Below are positions 1-6,254 of a DNA stretch of 31,418 nucleotides, piece by piece. Under the pieces are notes generated by a model, which saw nothing but the letters and a program-made list of their open reading frames with translations, made no database searches and was not told where the DNA came from. The stretch is from a virus. Both the position numbers and the translations under genes were made by a program. The DNA lies in IMG/VR virus record IMGVR_UViG_3300042880_000061, positions 1-31,418 of that record; one strand, given 5' to 3'. Every line of letters starts with the position of its first letter. Position 1 is the stretch's first letter.

Positions 1-62
1 ATCTTTTAGAAACCATTTGCGGTGACAAAGTTATTATAATCGTTTCACAAATGATGTTATAG
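1..62 (+). CDS. 3' part of small ORF that crosses the window ends
   Basis: Read from base 3, the sequence encodes 19 residues (LLETICGDKV... ending QMML) and stops with TAG at 60-62. If the molecule is circular, the G at 31418 plus bases 1-2 form a GAT codon, and the frame is exactly that of the ORF opening with ATG at 31394. The joined product would be 28 residues. No function is recognised. A single missing base in the AAA near 27-29 would instead fuse this ORF to the next one (26-223), whose C-terminal part looks like a small phage protein I have seen often in Bacteroidota prophages. The short ORF may therefore be the front of a frameshifted gene rather than a gene of its own. Confidence 0.4.
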   Translation, partial: LLETICGDKVIIIVSQMML

Positions 63-223
63 ATTACATAAATCATGCACACGAAAAAGCCAAAGCAATG
101 GAGCGTGAGCAGATTGAGGAGGCGTTTATGGATTCTTCATGGTTTGAACACGATGATCATTCTAATGAAAGGATTTCAACGCAATACTACAACGCAACTT
201 ACAAAGGAAGCTCCAATGAATAA
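26..223 (+). CDS. Small phage protein, start codon not resolved
   Basis: The frame is open from 26 to TAA at 221-223. Its only ATG is at 98, which would give a 41-residue product. The residues before that ATG (an INHAHEKAKAMEREQIEEAF helix) look coding and amphipathic, so the true start is probably upstream, reached from the preceding frame through an indel or a frameshift near base 27. The end of the protein, an AMEREQ helix followed later by QYYNATYKG, resembles a small unannotated protein common in Bacteroidota phages; this is recall, not a search. It overlaps the DnaA-IV-like gene by 8 bases, a normal operon spacing. Function unknown. Confidence 0.5.
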   Translation, partial: QSYYNRFTNDVIDYINHAHEKAKAMEREQIEEAFMDSSWFEHDDHSNERISTQYYNATYKGSSNE

Positions 224-797
224 CTACTACACATTCAACAATCAAATCGTGTGCAAGGTCGGTGAGGTGGCAGTCCACAACTCCATTGGCGTACCCGAAG
301 CCCATGCGCTATTCAGAGCCAATGGCAAGTATCTCACTATGGGGATCAATGACTATGAAAACCACATGAAGCCCGTTGAATCGGAGGCGGTTGTGCACCT
401 AATCGACAACCAGCGCAAGTCAGAGGCCATCATGGACTGCATGGCACTATCGCATGGGCCGATTGAGTTGTGGACCACAAGGCGCAGGCATAGGGTTCAT
501 GCAAGGGCACGGCATCTGTTGTTTTGGGCGCTCAGAAACGCTACCACCATGACACTTGTGGAGATCAGCAGAATGATACCGAATAACTATGACCACGCAA
601 CGGTGATCCATGCCTGCAAAGTAATTGATCAGGAGATTGAATCAGGGGATCATGAGATCATTGCACGGGCGCAGAGTATTGCATCTATTCTTGAATTGAT
701 TGGATGCACTAAGTTAAGCAAGCGCATAGAGGCCTTGTCAATGAGGTCGAGCATCGCTAAAACTAGAATGCAGAAAAACCGCGAAATTATTTCTTAA
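216..797 (+). CDS. DnaA domain-IV-like DNA-binding protein
   Basis: The product has 193 residues. Residues about 89-140 look like the C-terminal DNA-binding domain of the replication initiator DnaA: a basic RRRHRVHARARH segment is followed by a helical stretch and then DHATVIHAC (126-134), matching the DnaA signature DHTTVlhA. The AAA+ ATPase domain is absent, so this is not a full DnaA; the N-terminal 85 residues are unrecognised. It may bind DnaA-box-like sites in the phage origin or act as a regulator or decoy for host DnaA (inference). The ATG at 216 is preferred because AAAGGAAG lies just upstream and the longer reading from 75 covers the preceding gene. The methyltransferase follows 3 bases after its stop. 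Confidence 0.65.
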   Translation: MNNYYTFNNQIVCKVGEVAVHNSIGVPEAHALFRANGKYLTMGINDYENHMKPVESEAVVHLIDNQRKSEAIMDCMALSHGPIELWTTRRRHRVHARARHLLFWALRNATTMTLVEISRMIPNNYDHATVIHACKVIDQEIESGDHEIIARAQSIASILELIGCTKLSKRIEALSMRSSIAKTRMQKNREIIS

Positions 798-800
798 CCT

Positions 801-1823
801 ATGAACCACATTGGACTATTTGAAGGCATTGGAGGTTTTTCGATTGCTGCTAGGCAAATGGGATGGGAAACCATCGCTTGGTGCGAGATCAACCCATTTT
901 GCCAAACTGTTCTAAAACATCATTACCCAAACGCTACACCACACCATGACATCAAACAAACAGATTTCACTATTTACCGAGGAGAGTGCGACATCATTAC
1001 CGGGGGATTTCCTTGTCAACCATACTCAACTGCCGGGAAGCGACTTGGCAAAGAAGATGAGCGCCACTTGTGGCCCCAGATGCTTAGAGCGATACGAGAG
1101 GTTGCCCCGCGTTGGGTTGTCGGCGAGAATGTTCGCGGGTTACTTAGTTGGAATGGAGGGTTGGTATTCGACGAGGTGCAAACTGACTTGGAAGCTTGTG
1201 GGTACGAAGTCTGGCCGTTTATACTTCCAGCTTGCGGTGTCAACGCTCCCCACAGACGGGATAGGATTTGGTTTGTTGGCTACGCCAAACACAATGGACT
1301 TCATGCCTCCAAAATCAGAGGAAATGAGCAAGAACCACCCATCAAGACCAGGGCGAACGAAGTCGGGCAATCTTCGCGAACAAGTGGCATGGAATCAAGT
1401 TGGCCTACTCAAAACACCAACGAAAATGGATGGAGAGGTGACATCGGGCAAAAAGAATCCGAAGTCGGGCAACTCAGGAACATTAGCGCAAGAGATCATG
1501 AGCGAATACCCACCGACAATGGAGAAGTTGGGGTTGCTACCAACTCCGCGAACAACCGACCAAAGGATGCACTGGAAAACGGAGAATTGGAAAGAGGACG
1601 ATCTCGGTTCATGGATGAACGAAATGTGTGGGACTCGTTCCCATCTGAATCCCCTATTTGTAGCGGAGATGATGGGCTTTCCCTTGGACTATCTGACATT
1701 ACCTTTTCAAAATGGCGAAACGAATCCATCAAAGCATTAGGCAACGCGGTAGTTCCGCAGGTAGTTTTACAAATTTTCAAAGCAATAGAACAATGCAACC
1801 AATCAACCACCCAACAACAATAA
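801..1823 (+). CDS. DNA cytosine-5 methyltransferase
   Basis: The 340-residue protein has the C5-methyltransferase motifs in order: I, FEGIGGFS (8-14), which binds S-adenosylmethionine; IV, GGFPCQPYS (68-76), with catalytic Cys72; VI, GENV (108-111); VIII, HRRDRIWFVG (151-160); and X, GNAVVPQV (314-321). It transfers a methyl group to carbon 5 of cytosine in a sequence set by the region between VIII and X (about 160-300), which is low in recognisable structure. It has no visible partner nuclease, so protection of phage DNA against host restriction is the likely role. That same region is dual-coded: a second frame is open from 946 to 1740. The gene starts 3 bases after the DnaA-IV-like gene. 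Confidence 0.93.
   Translation: MNHIGLFEGIGGFSIAARQMGWETIAWCEINPFCQTVLKHHYPNATPHHDIKQTDFTIYRGECDIITGGFPCQPYSTAGKRLGKEDERHLWPQMLRAIREVAPRWVVGENVRGLLSWNGGLVFDEVQTDLEACGYEVWPFILPACGVNAPHRRDRIWFVGYAKHNGLHASKIRGNEQEPPIKTRANEVGQSSRTSGMESSWPTQNTNENGWRGDIGQKESEVGQLRNISARDHERIPTDNGEVGVATNSANNRPKDALENGELERGRSRFMDERNVWDSFPSESPICSGDDGLSLGLSDITFSKWRNESIKALGNAVVPQVVLQIFKAIEQCNQSTTQQQ
946..1740 (+). CDS. Overprinted ORF inside the methyltransferase gene
   Basis: This ORF of 264 codons lies wholly inside the C5-methyltransferase gene in another frame of the same strand. The product is not random-looking. It contains GLLATPNTMD (109-118), GLLKTPTKMD (153-162) and GLLPTPRTTD (196-205), three copies of a GLLxTPxxxD motif, and ends with SHLNPLFVAEMMGFPLDYL before GETNPSKH. 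From memory, proteins with repeated LLPTP motifs and a NPxFVxEMMGFP ending are annotated in Bacteroidota phages near such methyltransferases, which supports real coding. Function unknown; given the position, it could be a methyltransferase partner or a second specificity-related protein. No clear ribosome-binding site precedes the ATG. It could alternatively be a by-product of codon bias in the variable region. Confidence 0.55.
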   Translation: MTSNKQISLFTEESATSLPGDFLVNHTQLPGSDLAKKMSATCGPRCLERYERLPRVGLSARMFAGYLVGMEGWYSTRCKLTWKLVGTKSGRLYFQLAVSTLPTDGIGFGLLATPNTMDFMPPKSEEMSKNHPSRPGRTKSGNLREQVAWNQVGLLKTPTKMDGEVTSGKKNPKSGNSGTLAQEIMSEYPPTMEKLGLLPTPRTTDQRMHWKTENWKEDDLGSWMNEMCGTRSHLNPLFVAEMMGFPLDYLTLPFQNGETNPSKH

Positions 1824-1990
1824 TCGGACGCTCATACAAATACCACGGCTCGCGTCAAACCACGTTCGTTGTCAAAGCGATCCAAGGCCACACCATAGAG
1901 TTTGAGTGCGGCCACAAGGTCACGGATGCGGTTTTCAGCGATATGTGGGATGTGGAGGCGAGAAGCTATAACTATGCAATTTATGATTGA
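1793..1990 (+). CDS. Small hypothetical protein, beta-rich
   Basis: The 65-residue product starts at an ATG that overlaps the last part of the methyltransferase gene by 31 bases. The longer reading from 1712 would lie mostly inside that gene and is less likely. The predicted strands (RSYKYHGSR, TTFVVKAI, HTIEFECGHKV) suggest a small beta-barrel fold, with one Cys-x-His (ECGH). I recognise no family. Its position in the plus-strand early block suggests a nonstructural role. Confidence 0.6.
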   Translation: MQPINHPTTIIGRSYKYHGSRQTTFVVKAIQGHTIEFECGHKVTDAVFSDMWDVEARSYNYAIYD

Positions 1991-2567
1991 AAATATTGAA
2001 AAATCTCATTGCGAGCACCTAGATAATTATACGGGTGATTTGCGTGATTGCTCGTGCAAAAGGTACTTGACCGTGTCCAATCCTAAAACTGGACGTAGTG
2101 AAGTGTTAGTATTTTGCAACGAATGGTTTAAGTTGAATGTTCAGCAGAAAGTCAATGAAAAAGCATACTATGAAACACACCAATACGTTGCTATTAATTT
2201 GCTGGAAAAGATAATCCTCAAACATTTTGAACTCAGAAAGCATATTCCTTGGGGCCGTTACGCTAATATTAACAATATAAGTATTGAGTTATGTCAAAGG
2301 CCATACGTGCACACCTATGTAAATATTAGAACCGCCATTGATTGGTACAATTTACATAGAAGTAGAGATCTTTTTTTTCAAATTAAAGATAAAATTCTCG
2401 AGTGGTGTGGCCATAATGAACGATTCAAAAAGCATAAATCAAACTGCGCTCAAATTAAAACAATTTTGAACAAAATTGATCATGTGTATGAGCAGTATGA
2501 AAGAGAAATTTTATTCAACGAACTTTTTTTAATAATCCTTAAACTCACAACAAATGAAGCCGATTAA
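1974..2567 (+). CDS. Hypothetical protein, AT-rich gene
   Basis: The product has 197 residues from the ATG at 1974 (or 194 from the second ATG at 1983). The longer reading from 1902 would be inside the previous gene. The N-terminus has a Cys/His-rich patch (HCEHLDNYTGDLRDCSC) and the remainder is helical and rich in Lys, Ile, Asn and Tyr. The base composition is clearly more AT-rich than the neighbours, with runs such as TTTTTTTT near 2370, so the gene may be a recent acquisition. No known domain is recognised. It overlaps the preceding ORF by 17 bases and the next gene by 14. Confidence 0.6.
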   Translation: MQFMIENIEKSHCEHLDNYTGDLRDCSCKRYLTVSNPKTGRSEVLVFCNEWFKLNVQQKVNEKAYYETHQYVAINLLEKIILKHFELRKHIPWGRYANINNISIELCQRPYVHTYVNIRTAIDWYNLHRSRDLFFQIKDKILEWCGHNERFKKHKSNCAQIKTILNKIDHVYEQYEREILFNELFLIILKLTTNEAD

Positions 2568-2793
2568 CAACAAATCGCTATTACACTTCATCTTTGATCA
2601 GATGGAGAAATTGGACAACGGAACCAGCACTGTTGAAATTGCCAAAGCGCAGGCTCACCTTGCGAAACAAGCGAATAACTCGCTGAAGTACGAGATTGAA
2701 AGAACTCGATTGCTCATGGAGTTAGAAAACCACCGCAAGGAAACAGGTAATGCGGTTTCGTTCAGAAATGCAGAAGGAATAAATTTTGAATGA
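2554..2793 (+). CDS. Conserved small phage protein
   Basis: The 79-residue product reads MKPINNKSLLHFIFDQMEKL and continues as two long helices rich in Ala, Lys and Glu. From memory this resembles an unannotated protein found again and again in Bacteroidota prophages upstream of replication genes. A coiled-coil dimer is plausible from the heptad-like spacing of Leu and Ile at about 33-58. It ends directly at the promoter region for the replication genes; the promoter's -33 element lies inside its last codons. Function unknown. Confidence 0.7.
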   Translation: MKPINNKSLLHFIFDQMEKLDNGTSTVEIAKAQAHLAKQANNSLKYEIERTRLLMELENHRKETGNAVSFRNAEGINFE

Positions 2794-2822
2794 TTTGATT
2801 CTTTTTGTATATTTGCAATGGT
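2785..2822 (+). promoter_or_regulatory. Bacteroidota consensus promoter for the replication genes
   Basis: TTTG at 2785-2788, a 19-base spacer, then TATATTTG at 2808-2815 match the Bacteroidota housekeeping consensus TTTG/TAnnTTTG perfectly. Transcription should begin near 2821-2823, giving a leader of about 97 bases before the initiator gene at 2919. The identical architecture occurs at 28975. Confidence 0.8.
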
Positions 2823-2843
2823 CAAAAGTTACAGGTTTGACCA
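2819..2843. promoter_or_regulatory. Perfect inverted repeat at the transcription start
   Basis: TGGTCAAA (2819-2826) and TTTGACCA (2836-2843) are exact reverse complements separated by 9 bases, and lie right at the expected transcription start of the 2785 promoter. They could be an operator or a 5' mRNA hairpin. The right half, extended to TTTGACCACTTA (2836-2847), recurs exactly at 13729-13740 in front of the scaffold/terminase divergent region. Confidence 0.6.
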
Positions 2844-2862
2844 CTTAGAAAACATTTTTATC

Positions 2863-2914
2863 ATCCGATTGGCGAGTAGTGCTGTAACCACGAAAGCCAG
2901 TCGGATATTTTTTT
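2863..2914 (+). terminator. Terminator-like hairpin in the leader (attenuator candidate)
   Basis: ATCCGATTGGC (2863-2873) pairs with GCCAGTCGGAT (2896-2906) over 11 base pairs including one G-T wobble, with a 22-base loop, followed by a run of seven T (2908-2914). The next gene starts at 2919. A terminator between a strong promoter and its gene suggests attenuation or a short RNA of roughly 95 bases. Confidence 0.6.
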
Positions 2915-2918
2915 GGTT

Positions 2919-3617
2919 ATGAATTACATTCAGTTAATCAACAACTTTTGGGATGAGGTGCCCCACACACAAGGTTACAAATCTCAATATGGAATCCTTT
3001 ACTTTGCCATTGTTAATTGTGTCAATCGAAATAGTTGGAGGCCAACACGAATTGACTACGACCGCTTAATGAATAGCGCAGGAATTTCTAAGCCTTTGTT
3101 TTTGGAAGGTCGAAAGTGGTTGTCTGAATCCAAACTTATCAAGTTTCAAGAAGGGAAAAACGCCTATACGATGGCAGTTTATGAGGTAAATATATTGACC
3201 GCTACTAGTACCGCTACTAGTACCGCTACCGATACCGCTACCATACCTTCTACCTTACCCAATAGTAAACATATAAACTATATAAACAATAAACAAGTAA
3301 ACGAGGGCGATGCCCCCACACCCAAACCCAAACAAAACACACTTCCTCAACCTGCACAAGGTGACATAGTCGACTACATGATTGAATATTCAACCATCAA
3401 CAAAAAACCTTTCACCAAATCCTTTCTCGAAACCGAATCGGCCAAAATGTTTAACTACTACGAATCAAATGGTTGGATCGTTGGTAAGTCGCCAATGAAA
3501 AATTGGAAGGCTGCTGCTCGTAATTGGTTGATTAATTCTCAAAATTCCAATAAATTTGCAGCAACAAGTTCCGCCGCGGAGCGCCCAACTCAAACCAATA
3601 GAACGATATACACATGA
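2919..3617 (+). CDS. Phage replication initiator / helicase-loader-type protein
   Basis: The 232-residue product has an N-terminal region (about 1-95) compatible with a winged-helix fold (YGILYFAIVNCVNRNSW, then ISKPLFLEGRKWL), a low-complexity linker of TAT repeats (about 95-115), and a C-terminal helical part ending NWKAAARNWL. This layout resembles DnaD/lambda-O type initiators, and it is followed directly by DnaB through a 4-base ATGA overlap. The likely role is to bind the origin and recruit the helicase. The ATG at 2919 is used; an alternative TTG at 2913 lies in the terminator T-run. The linker is encoded by iteron-like DNA repeats (see 3198-3301), suggesting that the origin lies inside the gene. 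Confidence 0.7.
   Translation: MNYIQLINNFWDEVPHTQGYKSQYGILYFAIVNCVNRNSWRPTRIDYDRLMNSAGISKPLFLEGRKWLSESKLIKFQEGKNAYTMAVYEVNILTATSTATSTATDTATIPSTLPNSKHINYINNKQVNEGDAPTPKPKQNTLPQPAQGDIVDYMIEYSTINKKPFTKSFLETESAKMFNYYESNGWIVGKSPMKNWKAAARNWLINSQNSNKFAATSSAAERPTQTNRTIYT
3198..3301 (+). repeat. Iteron-like repeats plus AT-rich stretch: candidate internal origin
   Basis: Four 12-base units stand head to tail: ACCGCTACTAGT at 3198 and 3210, ACCGCTACCGAT at 3222 and ACCGCTACCATA at 3234. They are followed by a strongly AT-rich stretch (about 3257-3301) holding repeated ATAAAC words. Repeats next to a melting region inside an initiator gene copy the architecture of the lambda origin inside gene O. The repeats also encode the TAT linker, so they could merely be a low-complexity coding repeat. 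Confidence 0.5.
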
Positions 3618-4972
3618 GCGAACTACTACTCCATAAGACACCGCCACATTCCATCGAGCATGAGCAAGCCATCATAAGCACTTGCCTGCAAGAGCCGAAA
3701 CTGATCAATGACATCGTCAGTATTCTTGAATCAGATGACTTTTACAATCCAAAACACCAAACCATGTTCAGCGCGATCACCGAAATCCACTCAACGGGTG
3801 AACGGGTTGACCTGCTCTCGGTATCCAAGAAGATACGAACCAAGGGAAAGTCCTGCAATGTGGAGGTAGTGGATATTGCCACCATCACCAACCACCCAGT
3901 GATCTATTGGGATCAGGTTCATGGGTATTGTTTCTTTGTCAAAGAAAAGCGAATGATGCGCGATGCTTCAATGAGAGCATTGGCTATCTATCAATCATGC
4001 TTTGATGAATCCAATGTGATCGATGACATCAGTGCGATGACTGATCAGCTCAGCAAGTCACTCACTCCAACAACAAACGCCACTGACACGGCCTCCCTGC
4101 GCGATGTGATACCATCTGTGTTGGACGAAATTGGCAAACGGGCGAATGGAGAAATCTCGCAGGGCGTTAAAACTTACCTGCGCTCTGTGGATGCCAACAT
4201 TGGATTCATCGGAAACTCGGATTTAATGGTCATCGGAGCACGCCCCGGAATGGGTAAGACCGCTTTCATTCTGTCGACTGCGATCAGACAGGCTCAAAAT
4301 GGCGTTAAAGTGGCCGTATTTTCGCTTGAAATGTCCAACGAGCAGTTGACCTACCGCGTACTCTCCCAAGTGATGGATATAAGCCTAGAATCGACGATGA
4401 AAAAACAGATGTCGGCCAATGAGTACGAATTTCTAACTCGGAATTTAGGAAGGGTTGAATGTCTGCCGATCTATTTGTGCGACAAAGCAGGCATGAGTAT
4501 CGCGCAATTTAGAAGCCGCGCCCGAACGATGCGCGATGTTTATGGGGTGCAAATCATCTACGTGGATTATATTCAACTAATCCAAGGCAGCCAGCGCGGC
4601 AACCGTGAGAATGAGATCAGCGAGATCAGCCGAACGCTAAAGATCGTGGCCAAAGAATTAAAAATTCCAATCGTCGCGCTCAGTCAATTATCAAGGCAAG
4701 TTGAAACACGAGCCGACAAGCGCCCAATGCTTTCGGACCTTCGAGAATCGGGAGCGATTGAGCAAGATGCCGACATCGTGGGGTTCTTATATCGCTCTGA
4801 CTACTACGACGATGGCAGGGATAGCGATGGAAACGATACACGGGGGATGGCTGAATTTATTATTGCCAAGAATCGCAACGGAAGCATGGGCACAAGTCAG
4901 TTGACCTTCGTTCCGCAGATTGCCCAGTACACCGAACTCAAAACACTACCACAAAATTCAGCTCCATTTTAA
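3614..4972 (+). CDS. dnaB: Replicative DNA helicase, DnaB family
   Basis: The 452-residue protein has the DnaB N-terminal domain (HSIEHEQAIIS near 12-22) and a RecA-like C-terminal motor. Walker A is GARPGMGKT (208-216), Walker B IIYVDY (314-319); the ALSQLSRQVE sensor region is near 355-364 and the DLRESGAIEQDAD segment near 375-387. It unwinds DNA ahead of the phage replication fork as a ring hexamer, using ATP. The length is typical for the family. The start overlaps the initiator's stop codon by ATGA, implying coupled translation. Two small genes follow with 2-base spacing and then a 4-base overlap. Confidence 0.96.
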   Translation: MSELLLHKTPPHSIEHEQAIISTCLQEPKLINDIVSILESDDFYNPKHQTMFSAITEIHSTGERVDLLSVSKKIRTKGKSCNVEVVDIATITNHPVIYWDQVHGYCFFVKEKRMMRDASMRALAIYQSCFDESNVIDDISAMTDQLSKSLTPTTNATDTASLRDVIPSVLDEIGKRANGEISQGVKTYLRSVDANIGFIGNSDLMVIGARPGMGKTAFILSTAIRQAQNGVKVAVFSLEMSNEQLTYRVLSQVMDISLESTMKKQMSANEYEFLTRNLGRVECLPIYLCDKAGMSIAQFRSRARTMRDVYGVQIIYVDYIQLIQGSQRGNRENEISEISRTLKIVAKELKIPIVALSQLSRQVETRADKRPMLSDLRESGAIEQDADIVGFLYRSDYYDDGRDSDGNDTRGMAEFIIAKNRNGSMGTSQLTFVPQIAQYTELKTLPQNSAPF

Positions 4973-4974
4973 CC

Positions 4975-5214
4975 ATGAGAAAGATATACCCAATACATGA
5001 AAGATTGAAGTTCGCGCCAAACGAACTACTATCGCCACAGGAACGCAAGATGGATATTTGGCAATTATTCATGAGGGAGTTTGACGCACTCAAACCTTCT
5101 GCACTGCGTGGTATGTCACTGCGAGAATACAACGGTCAGGTAATTGACGTGACGCAGTACATGAAGCTAAGAATCGTTGAGGTAAGGAATGAATTAAACA
5201 CAATTAACCCATGA
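4975..5214 (+). CDS. Hypothetical protein next to dnaB
   Basis: This 79-residue, charged, mainly helical protein starts 2 bases after dnaB stops and overlaps the next gene by ATGA, so it is part of the replication operon. LSPQERKMDIWQLFMREFD and YMKLRIVEVRNELN look like amphipathic helices. No domain is recognised. A role linked to helicase or primer synthesis is guessed from position only. Confidence 0.7.
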   Translation: MRKIYPIHERLKFAPNELLSPQERKMDIWQLFMREFDALKPSALRGMSLREYNGQVIDVTQYMKLRIVEVRNELNTINP

Positions 5215-5573
5215 TCACACAATTTGAAGAACTAACGACCGAACTCACCGCTGATGAACTTGCGATCCTGCCCATCGTTGTAGCTATCCTGAGCAACACG
5301 AGCGAGGCCAATCCACTCAAAGCCCCGTTGATCGTTTCAAAGGTGCAGATGGCAGTGGATAAGTCAGGCATGGACGTACCATTCAATGAGCGAAGGCTGC
5401 GAAAGTTCGTAAACCATATCCGTTGCACGGGCGAACTGCCGCTGATTGCCACCACGCATGGGTACTTTGTGACCGATGACGTGGAGGTGATTAAGAAGCA
5501 GATCAAATCGTTGGGCGAACGTGCAAGGTCAATTCAGATGTGCGCGGATGGGTTAGGGAGGTATTGCCTATAA
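5211..5573 (+). CDS. Small winged-helix-like replication-region protein
   Basis: The 120-residue product has a helix-strand pattern (LAILPIVVAIL, then RRLRKFVNHIRCTGELPLIA, then HGYFVTDD) typical of a winged helix, with the GYFVTDD strand as a wing, and a C-terminal helix EVIKKQIKSLGERARSIQ. Similar proteins sit beside dnaB in Bacteroidota prophages in my recollection; their function is unassigned. It overlaps the previous gene by 4 bases. Its TAA stop (5571-5573) is part of TATAAC, the left core of the first attC-like element, so its end may have been altered when the cassettes were inserted. Confidence 0.7.
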   Translation: MITQFEELTTELTADELAILPIVVAILSNTSEANPLKAPLIVSKVQMAVDKSGMDVPFNERRLRKFVNHIRCTGELPLIATTHGYFVTDDVEVIKKQIKSLGERARSIQMCADGLGRYCL

Positions 5574-5700
5574 CGTTTTGTGGCTTTGCAATGGGCAAGG
5601 ATTAGAAGCACTAAACTTTAAATTAAGTACAAATGATTGATAGAAATACAAATGTTCAAATAACCGATGAAGCCCTTGCTTTTGCAAAACCGATGTTATG
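5569..5700 (+). repeat. attC-like element 1 (upstream of the GIY-YIG cassette)
   Basis: Left core TATAAC (5569-5574) faces right core GTTATG (5695-5700). Inside them, TTTGCAATGGGCAAGG (5585-5600) imperfectly complements GCCCTTGCTTTTGCAAA (5672-5688). The central loop contains GGATTAGAA..CTTTAAATTAAGTACAA and the ATG at 5633 of the next gene. The arms are less well matched than in elements 2 and 3. Confidence 0.6.
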
Positions 5701-5974
5701 TGCCGTAATATCTCGGACTGAAATAACTCAAAAGCTGAATAAAGTAAAGGGTAGATATTTTGTTTATTTGCTTCTAAAGGATGATGAAGTTATTTATGTA
5801 GGTAGGTCTTTTAATCTCTCTTGCAGATTGAGTTGGCATAAATACAGAAAGGATTTTAAAGAGGTTTATTTAGCTGAGTATGAAACATACGCTGAATGTT
5901 GTCAAGCCGAAAAGCAAATAACAAAATATTACTCTCCAGTTGAAAATAAGTTGTGGGTTAATTATGGCACATAA
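5633..5974 (+). CDS. GIY-YIG nuclease-like protein (cassette A)
   Basis: The 113-residue protein is one GIY-YIG domain: FVYLL (43-47) and YVGRS (55-59) replace the name-giving strands, followed by Arg65, catalytic-type Glu93 in CQAEKQITKYYSP, and Asn105. The set of key residues suggests a competent metal-dependent endonuclease, though the family also includes inactive members. The first 21 codons lie inside attC-like element 1, and the recombination point G5695/T5696 falls on a codon boundary. The stop is in the CATAAC core of element 2. The gene is AT-rich compared with dnaB. As a small standalone domain it could be a homing-type nuclease, a DNA-processing enzyme or a defence effector; the substrate is unknown. 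Confidence 0.8.
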   Translation: MIDRNTNVQITDEALAFAKPMLCAVISRTEITQKLNKVKGRYFVYLLLKDDEVIYVGRSFNLSCRLSWHKYRKDFKEVYLAEYETYAECCQAEKQITKYYSPVENKLWVNYGT

Positions 5975-6099
5975 CGGTAAACGGCTATGAGTAGTGGCGG
6001 ATTTAGAACTACTCACTTTAAATTTAGCACAAATGACAATGGAAAGCACAGAACATCAAGAAAGCACTAACCCGCCATTACTTATAGCGAGTGTTAGCG
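5971..6099 (+). repeat. attC-like element 2
   Basis: Left core ATAAC (5971-5975) faces right core GTTAGCG (6093-6099). GCTATGAGTAGTGGCGG (5984-6000) pairs with CCGCCATTACTTATAGC (6072-6088) over all 17 positions, 15 Watson-Crick and two G-T. The loop holds a CACTTTAAATTTAGCACAA leader and ATG 6033. The cassette downstream of element 1 begins GTTATGTGCCGTAAT and ends ATTATGGCACATAAC, matching as an inverted repeat at 14 of 15 positions. Confidence 0.75.
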
Positions 6100-6254
6100 G
6101 TTCGGTTTACTTGACCGAAAATCAGATAGCTGAACTTGCTCAAATAGGTTGCCAACACTTATACTTAGGTGCAATGGACGAAGGTAGGATTAGTTACGGT
6201 GGTATTATGGAAATTCTTAAAAGGTATGAGGAGCTTCGTAAAACTTACCGCTAA
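6033..6254 (+). CDS. Hypothetical protein (cassette B)
   Basis: The 73-residue product starts at ATG 6033 (a second ATG follows at 6039); a longer reading from GTG 5994 is unlikely because CTTTAAATTTAGCACAAATG matches the leader of cassette A. The first 20 codons come from attC-like element 2, and the crossover G6093/T6094 falls inside the GTT codon of LLIASVSGS. The cassette body (VYLTENQIAELAQIG through YEELRKTYR) is an acidic alpha-beta protein with no family I recognise. Its TAA stop is in the CTAAC left core of element 3. Confidence 0.65.
   Translation: MTMESTEHQESTNPPLLIASVSGSVYLTENQIAELAQIGCQHLYLGAMDEGRISYGGIMEILKRYEELRKTYR

Noticed and set aside
1016-1810. Minus-strand ORFs of 75-104 codons within the methyltransferase gene
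   Set aside because: Short, no start signals, no recognisable motifs, and opposite to the operon; unlike the plus-strand 946-1740 frame they show no repeated motif or family-like ending.
3198-3245. Tandem 12-base units as a CRISPR-like array
   Set aside because: Units abut without spacers, are only 12 bases, and lie inside an ORF; iteron or low-complexity coding repeat fits better.
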